Assembly: GCA_023362775.1 (NCBI GenBank)
Contig: JALMGJ010000025.1
Location: 9,277,501-9,341,500, forward strand
From: Charina bottae
Taxonomy: Eukaryota > Chordata > Lepidosauria > Squamata > Charinaidae
Reading direction: 5' to 3'
DNA: 64,000 nt
This document shows positions 9,919-20,428 of the stretch, in pieces. Numbering within the stretch: position 1 is the first letter of the stretch; each line of letters opens with the position of its first letter. The translations under genes and the position numbers were made by a program. The notes beneath the pieces were generated by a model that was not told where the DNA came from, made no database searches, and worked only from the letters and a program-made list of their open reading frames with translations.

Positions 9919-10624
9919 TATATGTGTAGTTTCTTTCAGTCAGTGTCTTTCCAAATGAGAGAAGGCTATAGATTCTCTGCGATGGTGAAGCAACAGACAT
10001 CAAACTCCTGGAAAGCCAAGAAAAAAAATGGTTCAAACTTCTATGACTTTGGTTGAGAATCAGAATACTGTGTAACTGGCAAAGTTCTAGGTGTACTTTT
10101 TTTTAAAAAAAAATGCAAGTTCAGTTTCTGTGTGTGTGTGAGAGAGAAAATATTGCATAGGTTTAATTGCTATGCTGAGAATAAGAGTACTACATGCCTC
10201 TGCCTGAAAGAAACAGTAGTATTCAGCTAAAATGTGTTCAGAATGCTAACAAGCCTTCCAATTCAACTTGCAGCATCTGTACATATACGTAGATAAAGAA
10301 AGATGCTAAAAGAGGTTGATATTTAAAAAGTAGGAATTCTCATTAGGAGCCTATCCTCAGCTTGCTGATGATTTTTTTTAATTAAATCATTATGCTCTGA
10401 TTAAAATTATATTCCAAATTAACCATGGCTTGTAACTCATGTCAGTAATGTCTCAATACTAATAAATTTTCAAAATCACTATGGCTGAAAGTAGAAACAA
10501 TTCTTATACTCAATAAATATTTGGTTAAATAATATATATTTGTATATTGGTTTGGGGGATAGGTATATAAAGATTTTGCATGTGGAGATTTAGAGGCCTC
10601 AAGCTACTTCCCAACTTTGACCTA

Positions 10625-11050
10625 CCATACTGACAGAGTATAGAGTAAATATCCAAATTGTGAAATGCTCCATAGGAATGTCTTTAAACTGGTCAATGCT
10701 CAGCCGAATGGCAAATGTAGTGCAATTTAAGCACATGTAAAACGATGCATATTGGGGTGAAATTTCCTGGCTTAACATATACACCAAAGGGTCTGAGTTG
10801 TCTGTAACTAACCAGGAAAAATATTTGGGGGTCATGGTGGGTATTCAATAAAGATGTTGACTCATATGTGACAGGTGTGAAAAGACAAATTCAGTGTGAG
10901 GGATCATTAGGAAAGGGACTGCAGTTAAACATGCCAACATTATAATGTACTTGTACAAATACATGCTGTGTCCACATCTGCAATACTACACATAGTTCTG
11001 GTCACTATATTTAAAAAAAATATTATAATAGAAAAAATCATAGCCTGTGG
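10625..11050 (+). mobile_element. CR1-type LINE ORF2 fragment, decayed
   Basis: Translation with frame changes shows the late reverse-transcriptase block of CR1: a CK.MHIG motif near 10,735-10,760, LGVMVG near 10,820-10,835, and IIRKGTAV followed by LYKYMLCPHLQYYT near 10,900-11,000. The corresponding CR1 blocks are 'lgm-irk', 'l-lYksLvrPhLEYc'. Stops and frameshifts interrupt it throughout; both ends are lost. An old, dead insertion. Confidence 0.6.
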
Positions 11051-11059
11051 CACCCAGGA

Positions 11060-12790
11060 AAGGCAAGTAGAGAAGTAAAAATTTATTTTCTTTACCAGAA
11101 TTTTCAGTAGTTTGTATTTTTAAATTGGATTAAGATAATTTTTGAGTCAATTTAGCTAAGTACTCTTTGCTAGACAATTTGACTGCCTGTCCTTTCCTCA
11201 CCTCTGCTATCTTTGCCATACAACAGGTATGGGAGGTTATTAAAGGAGGAGGAGGAGGAAGAGGAGGAGGAGGAGGAGGAGGAGGAGGTTACCCCATTGA
11301 AACTTGACAGAGTTAACATTCTCTCAAGGGTTTACCAAACCTATTACTTTGTACTCCATTCCTCCAAAAAATGAAGCCACTTCAGAAATTTTGAAATTTT
11401 CCTATTATAACCAAACAAAACAAAAACCTTAAATCTTGAAGTAGCTCAAACTGAATCAGGCTGCCTCCAAATCTCAGATCATAAACTTGAACTGAATTAT
11501 TCTTTCTTCAAACTTTGGATGTCCAACTTATTTGAACTAAATCAAGGCTGATTTTCACAGTCTAGTATCTACAGATGTTATAACAGAGACAATTGAAGCA
11601 GGTAAAACTGTTTATGCTTCTTTGAACTCTTTAAAGACCAGAGTTTATCCAGGACAAGAATTAAAGCACATACCATAAATGTTTATAGAAGTAGCACCAA
11701 GTGTTTATTGATTAGTATCAACCTAGAATAATGTCTCCTATTTAGCTCATACTAGTTTGATGGTTTGCCTAACACCTTGCCCTCCTTTTTCTAACAGGAA
11801 TACAGAAGAACCATAAAAGTATAGGTTCCCCTGCTTTGTTTTCCTCCACAAGAGATGCAACTTATAATCTTGGGGTCATGTTTATAATAACTATTGGAGA
11901 TTGAAGATCAGCTGGGGTTCCCTATTGGGCAAGAGGGGAGGCACATTAGCAACATGCAGGAAGAGGGGAGAAATGTCATTGTGATGTTTATGGGAGCAAA
12001 AGATAGAATGTAAATCTGAGCCAGAATACTGGAGAAAATTTAACTATGTATTCAGATCCAGACAGTGCAAATACCAACTTCTTGGAAGTCACAGGTGTGG
12101 AAATTGCATGTTATTTCCACACTATGGGAAATAATTGGATTATCACGGTGCAGTACTGTGCATACCAACTGTTATTTGTTTTATTCCCCACCCCCCATTG
12201 GAAACCTGCATAGTTCTATAGAAGATCTGCAGTTAAGTTCAGAACAGAGAAAGTGTAGGGGAAATATTGTCAATTATTTCATAGTTTATATCAATAATTG
12301 TATATTCCTGGCAATGAAAATTAACAAATCATAATTTTTCAGTTATATAGTAACAAAAAAAGCCTAATTTACACAGGCATGGTTCTTCTGATCCACTCAT
12401 AAGCTTATGTGATAATGGCACTTGTGTATGTCTGTGTTACATATTAATAAAAATATGGGCAATGCTGTAAATATTATTCTTTAAAATGTTACAGAGTAAC
12501 ACAAACTACCTGGCAGAGGACTGAAAATGAATCCTGCTCCTAGAAGTATTAAACAACAAAATTTAGCATTAAAATGGGAAAAGAAGAAATTGATAGATAT
12601 ATGATAAATTAAGGATTATTTCTAATAACAAGCTTTCAGTTTATTACTTAACTTAAAAGGGCAATGAAGCGACCACATTTTATAGCTGGAGCTATTCCAC
12701 TTTCGATTTTCCATAGTGATCCTGGCATTAATCAGCTGAACTGTTAAAATCACCAGAGAAAGCAGATTAAATGGCTTTCTAAATAGAAGA
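11060..12790. other. Unique sequence with a (GGA)n microsatellite at 11,245-11,288
   Basis: AT-rich sequence containing a 44-bp GGA/GAA trinucleotide run. No gene, SINE or transposon end recognised. Confidence 0.5.
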
Positions 12791-12796
12791 TAAATG

Positions 12797-12977
12797 TCTA
12801 TGAAGGTTCTCAGTCATCCAGGTGGAATTGTCTGTAGCTTGAATCATGTCAACTGGATTTTTATTTTCTCAGTGGAAACGTTTCGTTCCTTATCCAAGGA
12901 GCTTCTTCAGTCTGAGCAAAGTTGGTAAGGGAATCCTAAATATGTTTTAAATCCAGTTGACATGATTCAAGCTACAG
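12797..12977 (-). mobile_element. Palindromic (Penelope-like?) element, copy 2
   Basis: A 181-bp insertion bounded by the exact 12-bp duplication AGAAGATAAATG (12,785-12,796 and 12,978-12,989). The long arm is on the left (starting TCTATGAAGGTTC, the reverse complement of the right end of copy 1). The short arm on the right is only about 30 bp (AAATCCAGTTGACATG to GCTACAG), so the long hairpin is lost, but the two element ends are the same as in copies 1 and 3. The hammerhead-like core is present once; one stem II base pair is disrupted relative to copy 1 (GTTCCTT for GCTCCTT on this strand). Confidence 0.7.
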
Positions 12978-12989
12978 AGAAGATAAATG

Positions 12990-14867
12990 TATAATTTCTA
13001 TATTACACATCTTGTGTCATGCCTAGTAATATCACCTTACGATCAGCTGCATTTTAAAAACTGCCCTACTTCAGTTTCTAATTTGCTTCTGAAAACCTTC
13101 CCCATGTGTATTTTCCTTAGTGAACCAAGACATTCCTGCTTAGTTTTTTTCTTTTAGTTACAAGTACTATTTACTGCGTAAGGCGTTTCCAAGATCCAGA
13201 GCGCTTTGTCCTGCATTAGCACTGCTTGGTATTAGTAATCAAGATGGTCTGTGTAATGACCAGTCAAGAAAGCAGTACACTGCCTAAAGGAGGGAGTACA
13301 AAAGAGACCACTTAACCATAAAATAACACAAAAGAAATGATCATCTCTATTCATGAAGTTAAATTCTGTACTGATTTCCCCAAAATCATTAATTGTGATT
13401 ATTGCACAGAGCAGCAGGTTGTATCAATTGCCTGAAAGATTCCTCTTAGGGCTATGATTTATGTCTTCTCTTTGCTTAATGCTGTCCATCCTGACCTGGC
13501 ATTCCATTGGTATGTTAACCTACAACTCCCAGACTTCCCATAATTTGATCATGCTAGCTGCAGGTTAATATATCTGGAGAATGTCACAGTGTTGCAGCTG
13601 TGAGGATCATACAAGAGCTGTGGAGGCTACTGGGTCAGCCCAGAAAGAGATGCAGCTGCTTTCAGTGTTTCCAACAAAAGTAGACAGCCTTCTAGTTGGA
13701 TGTAGAAAATGATGTTACAGATCCATGTGCAGTTATAAAGCTAACTGGTTGGCCTTCAGCAAGTCACTTTCTTTTAATTTTGTCACTCTTAACAACCATG
13801 AAATGACATACATACCTGTCACCCCATTTCCTTTTGGGGTAAGCAAAGTTATGCAAAGCACAGAAAAAGAGTCAGAAGTAGTGGGTGAAAGAAATGAAAG
13901 GCAGGAGGTGGGAGAAAAGCAAAGCAAATCTACATCACCACACAGTCCATAGATACTGACCTCGGCCACCCATCATGAGTTTGATCAATCAGAGCTTCCA
14001 CATAACATTTGAGAAGTTGTAAAGTAGGCTTTAATCATGTTCTGCTATATGCAGCATGCCTTGATAACGGTAAGGACAGTATCAGGCAGTTTTGCAGCAT
14101 TTTGGCTAGTGCGTCACAAGTACACCCAAAGTCCAGTTTTATCCTAAGCATGTTCATGTTTTTCCATGCACACTATATTCTCTAACCTAGAGATTACTAT
14201 GTAAGCCAATACACCTTACATCACCAATAAGGAGACACATTAAGTATACTGGTAGACTCAGGATAATGTAGCATACTTAAGAAGTTCTAAAGTGAATCTC
14301 CAAAGAATTGTGTAATTAAATTGCTGTTCAGTTTTGCCTGAAATGAAATGTTTGCAACCTCTCCCAGTATTCTGAACTGAGAAATATTCTGAGATGGATG
14401 CTTGCAAACTTTCTAAATTATGTTCCTGGTAATGCTGCAATAGATTCTATTTCGGTCGATTGCAATTGAAAAGGAAATTAGATTTCTCTAGTAGCTCTGA
14501 TACTAATGCAAGTCCTCCACCCAGATAAAGATGAAACTATTTGCAAAAAAACCTATGCACAATAAAATACAGAATAAAATGTATGCAAAAATTGAATAAA
14601 GATGATTCTATGATAAACATACCATAGAATATCATACATATAGAGTGTTCACATAGCAAATACTTCATTTGATATCTGAATCTAGACATATAAGCAAACA
14701 AATCAGATGCTGATTCAATATTTCTACCTTTCATTCTTAGTTTCAGGCTTGCTGTACCTTTTGGGGGGGGTGATACCTATTAACTTGTAGCCTTAATAAA
14801 ATGATATAAAATAACTGCAGAATGCCATTCACACAGCTGGGTTCCCTTTTCCATTTCAGAACTACTA

Positions 14868-14912
<45 letters not shown>

Positions 14913-15470
14913 TTAACTCAGCCACAGAGAGAAGAATTATGTATGGTTTAAGGTATTTCCATCTCCAAGTGGCTTTGTGATTTGGGGTTGGTGCCAGAAA
15001 GGAAAACCAACTCCTCTTCCTAAAAAACAAAAACAACCTTCAGGCATCAATACATTGACATGCTTGCAATGATCAGCAAGCATGTGCCAACATTAATTTC
15101 TAGAAGAGAATGCTTGTAAAGTAGAATTAGTTTTTCATGAATGCTCCTTGAGAATGATTGCCAATAGTAAGCATATCCTGAATTAAGCCAAAGGCAATTT
15201 ACTCACCATGATTATGAAAGCCCTTTTAACCATCAATACAGGAGGCTGAATGATGCAGGAGACATTCCACATGCAAAATACAGTCACTCTTCCTGTATGA
15301 ACTGTGACCTTGTTGTAGGGAGGAATAATACTGGCATTGATACAGATCAACATCATCAAACTTTGGTATGAATTGTGTGTCTGTCAGTGTTTTCTGATGG
15401 CTTTAGCAATTATTTACTTACTGCTTGATTGCCATAGGTCTTTCTGAGTACCTAGCATAGGAACAGTAGT
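12990..15470. other. Unique sequence with an (ATT)n microsatellite at 14,867-14,912
   Basis: Apart from a 46-bp ATT run and a short G run near 14,763 I see no repeats or coding similarity here. Confidence 0.5.
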
Positions 15471-15486
15471 TCCAATGTCTGGCAGT

Positions 15487-15764
15487 CTGTAGCTTGAATC
15501 ATGTCAACTGGATTTCTATTTTCTCAGTGGAAACGTTTCGCTCCTTATCCAAGGAGCTTCTTCAGTCTGAGCAAAGTTGGTAAGGGAATCCTAAATATGT
15601 TTCTACCTAGAAACATATTTAGGATTCCCTTACCAACTTTGCTCAGACTGAAGAAGCTCCTTGGATAAGGAGCGAAACGTTTCCACTGAGAAAATAGAAA
15701 TCCAGTTGACATGATTCAAGCTACAGACAATTCCACCTGGATGACTGAGAACCTTCATAGACAT
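15487..15764 (+). mobile_element. Palindromic (Penelope-like?) element, copy 3
   Basis: A 278-bp insertion bounded by the exact 13-bp duplication AATGTCTGGCAGT (15,474-15,486 and 15,765-15,777). Two perfect 119-bp inverted arms (15,487-15,605 and 15,608-15,726) are separated by only two bases. A single-copy 3' extension follows, ending CTTCATAGACA. Arms are identical to those of copy 1 over their common length, but the junction differs: here about nine more bases (ATGTTTCTA) are included before the turn. The shared module with variable junctions suggests each hairpin formed separately by template switching during insertion. Confidence 0.72.
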
Positions 15765-15957
15765 AATGTCTGGCAGTGTATGTCTCTCATCTATCAAATC
15801 TATCATGTTTATTTAAATTGGGTTTCCAGTTGGCATGCTATATTGGGAATGATACTGTTCATCTAAAAGTAGTATTTACAGCCATGATTAGTATTAGATA
15901 ATCACTGCTTTCTTGAGTTGACAGCAGGTCTCCACCTTGCTGCTAATTCATATTTAG

Positions 15958-16286
15958 GTAAAGGTAAAGGTTCCCCCACACAGTCGTGTCCGACTCTAGG
16001 GGACGGTGCTTATCTCCGTTTGTTAGCCGAAGAGCCAGCATTGTCCGAAGATGCTTCTGTGGTCATGTGGCTGGCATGACGCACGTGGAACGCTGTCACC
16101 TTCCCACCGAAGTGGTACTTATTTATCTACTTGCATTTGCAATGCTTTCAAATTGCTAGGTTGGCAAGAGCTGGGGTGAGTGCGGGAGCTCACTCCATTA
16201 TGTGTGGCTAGGGTTTCGAACCTCCAAACTTGTGACCTTCCGATCGACAAGCCTGGCATCTTAACCGCTGAGCCATCGCACCCCCT
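15958..16286 (-). mobile_element. Sauria-type SINE, antisense
   Basis: On the minus strand it begins GGGGGTGCGATGGCTCAG, with a tRNA-like A box and a GGTTCGAAACCC-like B box. Next come the conserved body (GCTCCCGCACT, CTAGCAATTTGAAAGC, GCCACATGACC, CGGAGATAAGCACC) and the 3' terminus GTCGGACACGACTG plus CCTTTACCTTTACC. It is bounded by a 14-bp duplication with one mismatch (TAATTCATATTTAG at 15,944-15,957; TAATTCGTATTTAG at 16,287-16,300). The 3' terminus resembles BovB, the LINE thought to move this family. Confidence 0.88.
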
Positions 16287-16332
16287 TAATTCGTATTTAG
16301 CCATCTGTATATATTTTATGGTGCTATTTATT

Positions 16333-16648
16333 ACAAGGAGGTCAAAGTCAATCCTAAAGAAAATCAACCCTGACTGCTCATTGGAAGGACAGATCCTGAA
16401 GCTGAAGCTCAAATACTTTGGCCACCTAATGCGAAGAGAGGACCCACTGGAAAAGACCCTGATGCTGGGAAAGACTGAAGGCAAAAGGAGAAGGGGACGA
16501 CAGAGGATGAGATGGTTAGATAGCATCACCGATGTAATGAACATGAATTTGAGTAAACTCCGGGAGACAGTGGAGGACAGGAAGGCCTGGCGTGCTATGG
16601 TCCATGAGGTCATGAAGAGTTGGACACGACTAAATGACTGAACAACAA
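16333..16648 (+). pseudogene. BovB/RTE LINE ORF C-terminal fragment and 3' end
   Basis: The frame ending at 16,641 encodes the extreme C-terminus of an RTE/BovB endonuclease-reverse transcriptase: LKLKYFGHLMRREDPLEKTL, a basic GKRRRGRQRMRWLDSITD block, then LSKLRETVEDRKAWRAMVH and SWTRLND before the stop. The nucleotide end GACACGACTAAATGACTGAAC matches the ruminant BovB 3' end and, in part, the Sauria SINE terminus. It is heavily 5'-truncated, as usual for this clade. The upstream half of the same open frame (16,180-16,300) is the neighbouring SINE and is unrelated. Confidence 0.85.
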
Positions 16649-16662
16649 AAATTTATTATCTG

Positions 16663-17496
16663 AAGAAAAAAGAAAAATGTAAATCAAGTATTTACAAAAA
16701 ATTTTGTTAAGAAAACTGGAAGTATTTTAATGAAATGTATGTATTTACTGTATAGTAAAGATGTATAAGTTAAAAATTGAATTTGAAAAAAAACACGTAA
16801 TAAATCAATAATATAACACAAGAGAAGGAAAAAAATAGGGATAAGAATAGAAATAGATATATATAAAGAAGGAAGAAAAGAGGGTAAGATGTAGAGGACC
16901 CCATTAAAGGGGAAAAGGGAAGGGTGAGTATAGGGAGCGAAGAAAGAAAGGGAAAAAGAAAGGAAGGTAAATGGGGGAATAGATTAGAAAGAGAAAGAGA
17001 GGGGTAGAAAGGGAGAAAATGGAGAAGGGAAAGAAAGAAGAAGAGCCAATTAAAGGGGAAAAGGGAAGATTAAGTATAGGGAGGGAAGAAAGAATGGAAG
17101 GTAAAGGAGGGAAGAAGGGAGAGAAAGAAAAGAGGAAAAGGGAAGGGTGAGTATAGGGAGAGAAGAAAGAATGGAAGATAAGGGAGGGAAGAGATTAGAG
17201 AGAGAAAAAGAGGGCTAGAAAGGGAGGTAAAATAGAGAAGGGAAAGGATGAGTAGAAAGAGAGGTAAAATAGAGATGGGAAGAAAGAAGAAAGTAGTTAG
17301 AAAAGGTTAGAGGAAGAAGAAGAGAAGAAGGAAATAGAAAATAATTTAAAATAAAGATATGTTATATTAAATACACTAGAAAATGAATATTATAAATCAA
17401 ATGTAAATATGTATACATAAATGTAGTTATTGTTATATGTTATGTGTTCTGTTTTTGTTGAATGTAAATAAAATTAAAATTTTAATCTAAAAAAAA
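16663..17496 (+). mobile_element. 5'-truncated retroposon with purine-rich body (L1 3' UTR-like)
   Basis: Bounded by a short direct repeat (TTATTATCTG at 16,653-16,662 and 17,497-17,506) and ending AATAAAATTAAAATTTT plus an A-run, so it is a polyadenylated retroposon. The interior (16,840-17,340) is about 500 bp of G/A-rich sequence with imperfect tandem units, e.g. AAAAGGGAAGGGTGAGTATA near 16,915 and again near 17,138. G-rich polypurine tracts are characteristic of L1 3' UTRs, so a 5'-truncated L1 of another subfamily is plausible, but no coding sequence confirms it. Confidence 0.5.
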
Positions 17497-17506
17497 TTAT
17501 TATCTG

Positions 17507-18127
17507 TTTAGCAGTACCAGCAGGGTACTAATGTTCTCCTTTATCAATATGCTGACTCTTATAATGTCTAACTCTTAGGATGAAAGTACACTGTCAGAAA
17601 CAAACACTTTGAAGTAGTTTTGTTTACTCACTTACTTACTTAAAGTAGCTCCTATACCATTCAAGCCCTAAAGGCTCTGAGTGGCTGACGTCTACCAATA
17701 AACATAGTAAGCCTAAAGGAAAAAGAAGGCAAAGAAAGTCACAAAATCCACTGACATAGATGTGCCACCCAAATCAGGGAAGGCCAGTCCTCCAGATCCT
17801 TAGTTCTCTCCTAAAGAGCTTTATGCTTTTATGGCTCTTGGGAAGCCCAATAAGGTAGACGAGGTCTGAAGGCCAACTGCTCGTGCATCTGGATATCTTT
17901 CTGTAAAGTGCTAATGCTGATTATTTCATCACTGTATTTGCTATTAATGCATGGTCACTTCCAACTGTACTCCATAAACCTAAATATGCTGACCTTGCTG
18001 AATTAAAAATCAGGGCTAAATTGTCAAAGTGTTCTTTGCCTTTGAACAAATGTTTAACTGTGAATTGATTTGGGCTGATTCAAGCAGATTGAGAAATGCC
18101 AAACAAAAACCAATTGTCCACCCTCTG
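17507..18127. other. Unique sequence with a possible antisense LINE tail
   Basis: 17,620-17,720 (ACTTACTTACTTAAAGTAG, then CTCTGAGTGGCTGACG) looks like a decayed antisense LINE 3' end. The rest, up to the L1 target site, is unremarkable. Confidence 0.3.
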
Positions 18128-18137
18128 AAATGAAAAT

Positions 18138-19338
18138 GGGAGATCGCTTCCGGGTGCTGAAGATGTCGGTGCGCTGAACCGAGCTCTCCTGTCTCGGCTC
18201 CGCGGTTTGCCTGCCTGCAGCGGTTTTTAAAGAAATAAAACTGCTGAAACTTCCCCTTTGAAGAAAAGGGGATCAGAAGATAGACCACAAGGGTCGCTGG
18301 AATCGCCGCTCTTTCCTAATCCCCGTTTTTCCACCACGGGGAGAAGGAAATTGAAGCCGCGAAAGTGACTGGAGGAAACATCGTTATTGCTCTGCAGGAA
18401 ACCGCAAATTCTTTACAGATAAGTAGCACCTAAATTCAGCACTTTCAGTCACTGATTTATATTTATGTTTATTTTAATTTTGCTTATTATCTGCTAAGAT
18501 CCTTCTATGGACATGATTGATACTGCTGGTGCTTGTATAACTTTCTTGCTAAGAAGATTTGAGAAAATGGTGGGAGCTTAAAGAATAATGACTTTACTTG
18601 GAGCTAAGTGATATTGAGTGACATTGATTATTGATGAATGGGTTATCTACTTATGTGGGATTAATCTGTTTTCTTCTCTGGACTTTGAATTTAAATGGAT
18701 TAATGGTCTGCCTTTTATTTTATTTTATTTTTTCACTTTGAGATTGCATTTTTTCCTTTTTTTTCTGTAAAGTGTCTGGATATTATTTGGATTATAAAGG
18801 GCACTTTTTGAGTTCCTTTGCTTTGAACATATTTTGGAATTTCCTTACTATATAGGACTTTAATAGACTTCTATATTATATTTTATTTTGGAGAATAAAG
18901 ACATTTAGAGCTGCAGTTTTTTCTTTTTCCACCCCCTTTTTTCTTTTTTTCCCCTTTTTCACCTTTCTGGGATTTGTGAATATAAGTTAGCCTGAGAACT
19001 GGATTGTTATTTTATTTCCAAAGATATTTTGACTACAGCTAAAGGAAACATCTGCTGTACTCTTATCTTTTATTTTCTGTATGTGAGAATTGTTGATTTT
19101 ACCAAAGTACATTCTGCCTTCTTTTTATGCAACAACTATTAAGAAAAGGCAGCATTATTTTTACTTTTTATTTTTTATTGTATATTAATTTTTTCTTTCC
19201 CTTTTTCTTTTGAATTTTTGAATAATTTTTATCCTGCCTTTCCCTTTTCCCTTTTCCCCCCCTTTTTTGCTGTTTGTTGTTATTTCCTTTTGTCTTCCGT
19301 TATTTTTCTTTTTTCTTTACAGGAATACTACACACAGC
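18138..19338 (+). promoter_or_regulatory. L1 5' UTR / internal promoter region
   Basis: A 1.2-kb non-coding leader. The first 250 bp are GC- and CpG-rich (18,138-18,400), the remainder is strongly T-rich with runs of TTTT and CCCC up to the ORF1 start. L1 5' UTRs carry an internal RNA polymerase II promoter; the CpG-rich head is the likely promoter, by analogy. No binding site was resolved. Confidence 0.6.
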
Positions 19339-20415
19339 ATGGCTACTGTGGCTGCAAGAGTGAAGAGGGATAGAGATAAGGAAAAGGAGAAAGAGACTGG
19401 AAGAATGTCTACTGATTCCATTGCAGCATCTTCAGAAGTACCAACATCAGACATGAAAAAAATACTGGATGCGATTACAGCACTGAACAAAAAAATAGAT
19501 GATTCAACTACTACTTTGGAGAAAAAGATGGATGACTCAATTGCTACCTTGGAGAAAAAGATGGATGACTCAATTGCCTCCTTAGATATAAAAATGGATA
19601 AAAAAATTAACAATCTAGGTCAACAAGTAGACAAAAAAATGGAAGCAATGAAAGAAGACCTAAAAAAAGAATTTAGAAAAGAAATACAGAATGTCAAAGA
19701 GGTCGTAAATACGTTATCAGGGGAATTTAAAGAGACACAAGGACAAGTTAAGAAATTAGAGATTAAATCAGAATCTATTATTAAAGATATGGAATACAAT
19801 TTAGATGCTATTGCACTAGTAGAAATGAGAGAAAAATAATTCATTTTGAGATTGAGAGGAGTTCCAGAAAAATCAGATGAGAACACGAGAGTATATATAG
19901 TTGGTGCCTTAGCCCAATACTTACAGATAGAAGAAGACATGGAATCTGAAATAGATAAAATCTTCAGAGTTAATTCATGCTATGCTAGAGAGAAGAAAGT
20001 GCCAAGAGATATATTGATATATTTTGTGAGGAAAGTTATAAAAGAGCAAATTCTGAAGAAACATTATAGTGACATATTAAATATAGCAGGGAAGGATATA
20101 ATTGTCATAAAATAAGTACCATTAAGAATATTAAGAAAAAGAAAAGAATACTCCTTCCTTACAGACAAATTAAAGCAAAATAACATACCATTTAGATGGG
20201 AAAGAATAGAAGGAGTATCTTTTACCTTTAAAGAGCAAAGATATAAAATAACTTCCATCTTGAAAGCAAAAGCCTTCATAGAGAAATATATGACAGATAT
20301 GAGTGATGCATCTAAAGTTCTGGAAGAAATGAAAGAGACACCCAAAGATAAGGAAAAGAGTGAGGATTTATCGGAGATGGGAGCTTCTGGAGTGGATTTA
20401 AAAAAGAACTTTTAA
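19339..20415 (+). pseudogene. L1 ORF1 (RNA-binding chaperone), two in-frame stops
   Basis: The first ATG of the frame (19,339) follows the T-rich leader and starts MATVAARVKRD. The protein would be 358 residues, near the usual ORF1p length. Residues about 30-150 are a long Lys/Glu/Asp-rich coiled coil (trimerisation region) containing an 11-residue tandem repeat. The RRM-like domain (FILRLRGVPEKSDENTR, about residue 169) and the C-terminal domain (FLTDKLKQNNIPFRWERI, about residue 271) follow. ORF1p coats L1 RNA in the cytoplasm. Stops TAA at 19,837 and TAA at 20,113 interrupt one otherwise continuous frame, so both are point lesions. ORF2 starts 13 bases after the ORF1 stop. Confidence 0.88.
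19516..19581 (+). repeat. 33-bp tandem duplication in the ORF1 coiled coil
   Basis: Two successive 33-bp units differing at one base encode LEKKMDDSIAT and LEKKMDDSIAS; a more diverged unit precedes them. Eleven residues is a hendecad, so the duplication lengthens the coiled coil without breaking its register. Confidence 0.9.
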
Positions 20416-20428
20416 ATACCCAAATACC

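Noticed and set aside
16180..16330. Upstream part of the BovB-containing open frame as a fused gene
   Set aside because: It is the antisense Sauria SINE read through into the BovB fragment; the join is accidental.
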